The translations under genes and the position numbers were made by a program. From an uncultured Erysipelotrichaceae bacterium (GTDB lineage: Bacteria; Bacillota_I; Bacilli_A; Erysipelotrichales; Erysipelotrichaceae), in NCBI GenBank assembly GCA_937957895.1, contig CALFEZ010000119.1, positions 1 through 6,215 of the forward strand: DNA of 6,215 bases. Direction: 5' to 3'. Positions 4,799-6,215 of the stretch are shown here, piece after piece. How positions within the stretch are numbered: position 1 is the first letter of the stretch; every line of letters begins with the position of its first letter. The notes under the pieces were generated by a model. That model was not told the origin of the DNA. It saw only the letters and a list, made by a program, of their open reading frames with translations, and ran no database searches.

Positions 4799-5434
4799 AT
4801 GCAAACAGTTTTGATCAATGTTGAAAACATTCTTACGGACTATGTTATGTTATCGATCGATTTCTGGCAAAAAAAAGCGGAAGAGATCGACAAGCCATTG
4901 CCTGATGACTTTTTGGAGAGTCTTTTGGGAGCAGGCATCGAACAAACAGAAAAAACCTTTTTTCGATTCCCTCACTTTCAACAGTTTGAACTAGAAAGCA
5001 CACTTCTGTTTGAAAAAATCAACAATCAAGTCTGCGATGATAATCCGATGATCGATAGAATACTGCAGCTTAAAAGCATGCATGATTTGAGGATCGGTTT
5101 GATTTATGATCAAAGAAGATCCACCGTTAACTCAATCAGCGATTATCTTCAACAGCGACTCGAACCATTTGTGCAGCTTTATCGTGACGATGCCTTTTTG
5201 GGTAAACCGGAAGCCAACATCTTTAACAAAGCAAGAGCTTTGGGAAAACTCAAAGCCAATGACACATGGGTGCTCGATGCGAGTAAAAATGGGATACTGT
5301 CAGCATTTTTGGCAAATATGAAAGGTGTTTATCTCGATCAGGGACTGGGCTTGAGTGAAAGGATCTACAAGTACTCCTATCGCAACATCCAGGATATCGA
5401 TCGGTTTGAACGATTGCTCATAAAAAGAGGATGA
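4799..5434 (+). CDS. Degenerate HAD-fold protein, probable pseudoenzyme of the beta-phosphoglucomutase-like type
   Basis: The 211-residue protein follows the layout of small HAD phosphatases with an alpha-helical cap, but its catalytic core is eroded. Where active relatives have DxDG at the end of the first strand, this has INVENIL: the nucleophile Asp is N7 and the acid-base Asp is E9. The motif II strand reads GLIYDQ (100-105), without the usual Ser or Thr. Motif III is intact as FLGKPEANIFNKARALG (133-149) with K136. Motif IV reads VLDASKNGILSAFLANM (158-174), keeping D160 and the overall VEDSxxGIxAAxxAGM pattern. The conserved frame and the retained scaffold argue for a selected non-catalytic role, for example ligand binding or protein interaction, rather than a decaying gene. 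Start chosen at ATG 4799. It is divergent from yqeG, another HAD protein, and ends at a bidirectional terminator. Substrate or partner unknown. Confidence 0.8.
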   Translation: MQTVLINVENILTDYVMLSIDFWQKKAEEIDKPLPDDFLESLLGAGIEQTEKTFFRFPHFQQFELESTLLFEKINNQVCDDNPMIDRILQLKSMHDLRIGLIYDQRRSTVNSISDYLQQRLEPFVQLYRDDAFLGKPEANIFNKARALGKLKANDTWVLDASKNGILSAFLANMKGVYLDQGLGLSERIYKYSYRNIQDIDRFERLLIKRG

Positions 5435-5435
5435 A

Positions 5436-5464
5436 AAAAATGTCTGTTAAGACATTTTTATTTT
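5436..5464. terminator. Bidirectional Rho-independent terminator between convergent genes
   Basis: AAAAATGTCT (5436-5445) and AGACATTTTT (5450-5459) form a perfect 10-bp stem with loop GTTA. Plus-strand transcripts meet a T-rich tail (5455-5464); minus-strand transcripts meet seven Ts from the A run at 5434-5440. It begins two bases after the HAD stop, and the deacetylase stop (5460-5458) lies inside it, so it serves both genes. Confidence 0.85.
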
Positions 5465-6215
5465 CCATACATCTCTGATACGGTCATAAATGTAACATCA
5501 TACCTTGTCATGTACTGCAAGATCAACTCCACGGCTTCTACTGAGGATCGGTGTAGGTCATGCATTACCACGATCGATCCGTCCCTTGCATGTGAGATAA
5601 CATGGCGTGATACTCTTTGCGCATCTCGATATTTCCAGTCTTGAGGATCGACTGTCCACATCACAACCTTTAGAGAAATGTGTTGTCGAACACGATCATT
5701 GATCGCACCATAAGGTGGGCGAAAAAGTGTTGGCGTCACTCCTGTTGCCTGCTGAATGATTGCATTGGTGCGATCGATTTCCTGCACGATCTCATAAGAA
5801 GAGAGCGATGTCATGTACGCATGAGTGTATGAATGATTGGCTACCTCATGACCTGCTTCTGCTACCATTCTGGCTATGTTTGGGTTGCGTGCCACTTGAG
5901 CCCCAACCATAAAGAAAGTTGCTTTTGCATTGTACTTTTCTAGGATGTTCAACAGCATTGGAGTATTGGTCCGATGTGGTCCATCATCAAATGTCAATGC
6001 GATCCTCATCGGTCCATTCCAAGGCGGAAGCGGAGGTAGATCTCCTCCTGATATGACACCACCAGAAGGGGCAGGTTTTATCAGCATATCTTTCCAAGCA
6101 GGATCAGTCTGATCTTTAAGTGCTGCAAACGGGATCTTGACCTCGATCCAATCATCGAACACAGATGATTTGGATTTGTTGTTGAGAATAAAGACAAATC
6201 CTTTTTCATTAAGAT
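5458..6215 (-). CDS. Polysaccharide deacetylase (NodB domain, carbohydrate esterase family 4), N-terminus beyond the window
   Basis: The family removes N-acetyl groups from peptidoglycan or other cell-surface amino sugars using a divalent metal, outside the membrane. Residue numbers here count from the GTG codon at 6162. All five NodB motifs are present: LTFDDGPH (56-63, D59 base and D60 metal), NHSYTHAYM (109-117, H110 and H114), FRPPYGAIN (147-155), WTVDPQDW (169-176) and VVMHDLHRSS (198-207, H201), so it should be active. A Gly/Pro-rich linker (about 32-50) precedes the domain. The frame stays open from 6162 to the edge, adding 17 codons including FVFILNNKS, so the GTG at 6162 is internal and the protein has another N-terminal region. 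That region (WIEVKIPFAAL) vaguely resembles the DUF3298-type domain in B. subtilis PdaC; this is only a suggestion. A signal peptide or anchor would lie off-window. Confidence 0.92.
   Translation of the reverse strand, partial: LNEKGFVFILNNKSKSSVFDDWIEVKIPFAALKDQTDPAWKDMLIKPAPSGGVISGGDLPPLPPWNGPMRIALTFDDGPHRTNTPMLLNILEKYNAKATFFMVGAQVARNPNIARMVAEAGHEVANHSYTHAYMTSLSSYEIVQEIDRTNAIIQQATGVTPTLFRPPYGAINDRVRQHISLKVVMWTVDPQDWKYRDAQRVSRHVISHARDGSIVVMHDLHRSSVEAVELILQYMTRYDVTFMTVSEMYGK

Noticed and set aside
1..6215. Mycoplasma-type genetic code with TGA as Trp
   Set aside because: Five genes end at TGA exactly at family-typical lengths and at overlaps with the next start, and conserved tryptophans are TGG.
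1..6215. CRISPR arrays, tRNA or rRNA genes, insertion sequences, phage genes
   Set aside because: No regularly spaced repeats, cloverleaf-like segments, transposase motifs or long terminal inverted repeats were seen; almost every base belongs to a coding gene.

Overview
The window looks like chromosomal DNA of a low-to-moderate GC Firmicute, most plausibly in or near the Erysipelotrichia or a related lineage close to the Mollicutes. This rests on the conserved yqeG-yqeH-yqeI-nadD-yqeK-rsfS-yqeM gene order known from Bacillus subtilis, on the single-chain NadD-YqeK fusion (an arrangement I associate with Mollicutes and Erysipelotrichia), and on strong AGGAG-type ribosome binding sites. TGA is used as an ordinary stop (yqeG, yhbY, nadD-yqeK, yqeM and the HAD gene all end in TGA), so this is not a Mycoplasma-type code 4 genome. 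The lineage is inference; no marker gene settles it.

Layout. Bases 1-177 hold the last 58 codons of an unrecognised plus-strand gene. Its stop shares one CTAG with the stop of the convergent mtnN, and a plus-strand intrinsic terminator hairpin lies inside the mtnN coding sequence (203-230). Bases 174-4694 are one minus-strand operon of seven genes, read in the order yqeG (HAD phosphatase), yqeH (permuted GTPase for 30S assembly), yhbY/yqeI (CRM RNA-binding protein), nadD-yqeK (NAD synthesis plus HD-domain Ap4A hydrolase), rsfS (ribosomal silencing factor), yqeM (SAM methyltransferase) and mtnN (MTA/SAH nucleosidase). Every junction overlaps, so the operon has no intergenic base. The aroE gene that sits between yqeH and yqeI in B. 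subtilis is absent.

Bases 4695-4798 are a compact divergent control region with an extended -10 promoter for yqeG, a weaker candidate promoter for the plus-strand gene, and a repeated TGTTTAT half-site including a 19-bp inverted repeat. The plus-strand gene (4799-5434) encodes a HAD-fold protein that has lost the catalytic aspartates of motif I. It ends at a bidirectional terminator (5436-5464) shared with a convergent polysaccharide deacetylase, which continues off the right edge.

Functionally, the operon combines ribosome assembly and silencing (YqeH, YhbY, RsfS), NAD synthesis and dinucleotide-polyphosphate clearance (NadD-YqeK), and methyl transfer with removal of its by-product (YqeM, MtnN). 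I see no defence system, mobile element, CRISPR array, tRNA or rRNA. The points most worth a second look are the HAD pseudoenzyme with its divergent control region, the NadD-YqeK fusion, the fully overlapping operon, and a roughly four-fold excess of GATC across the window.
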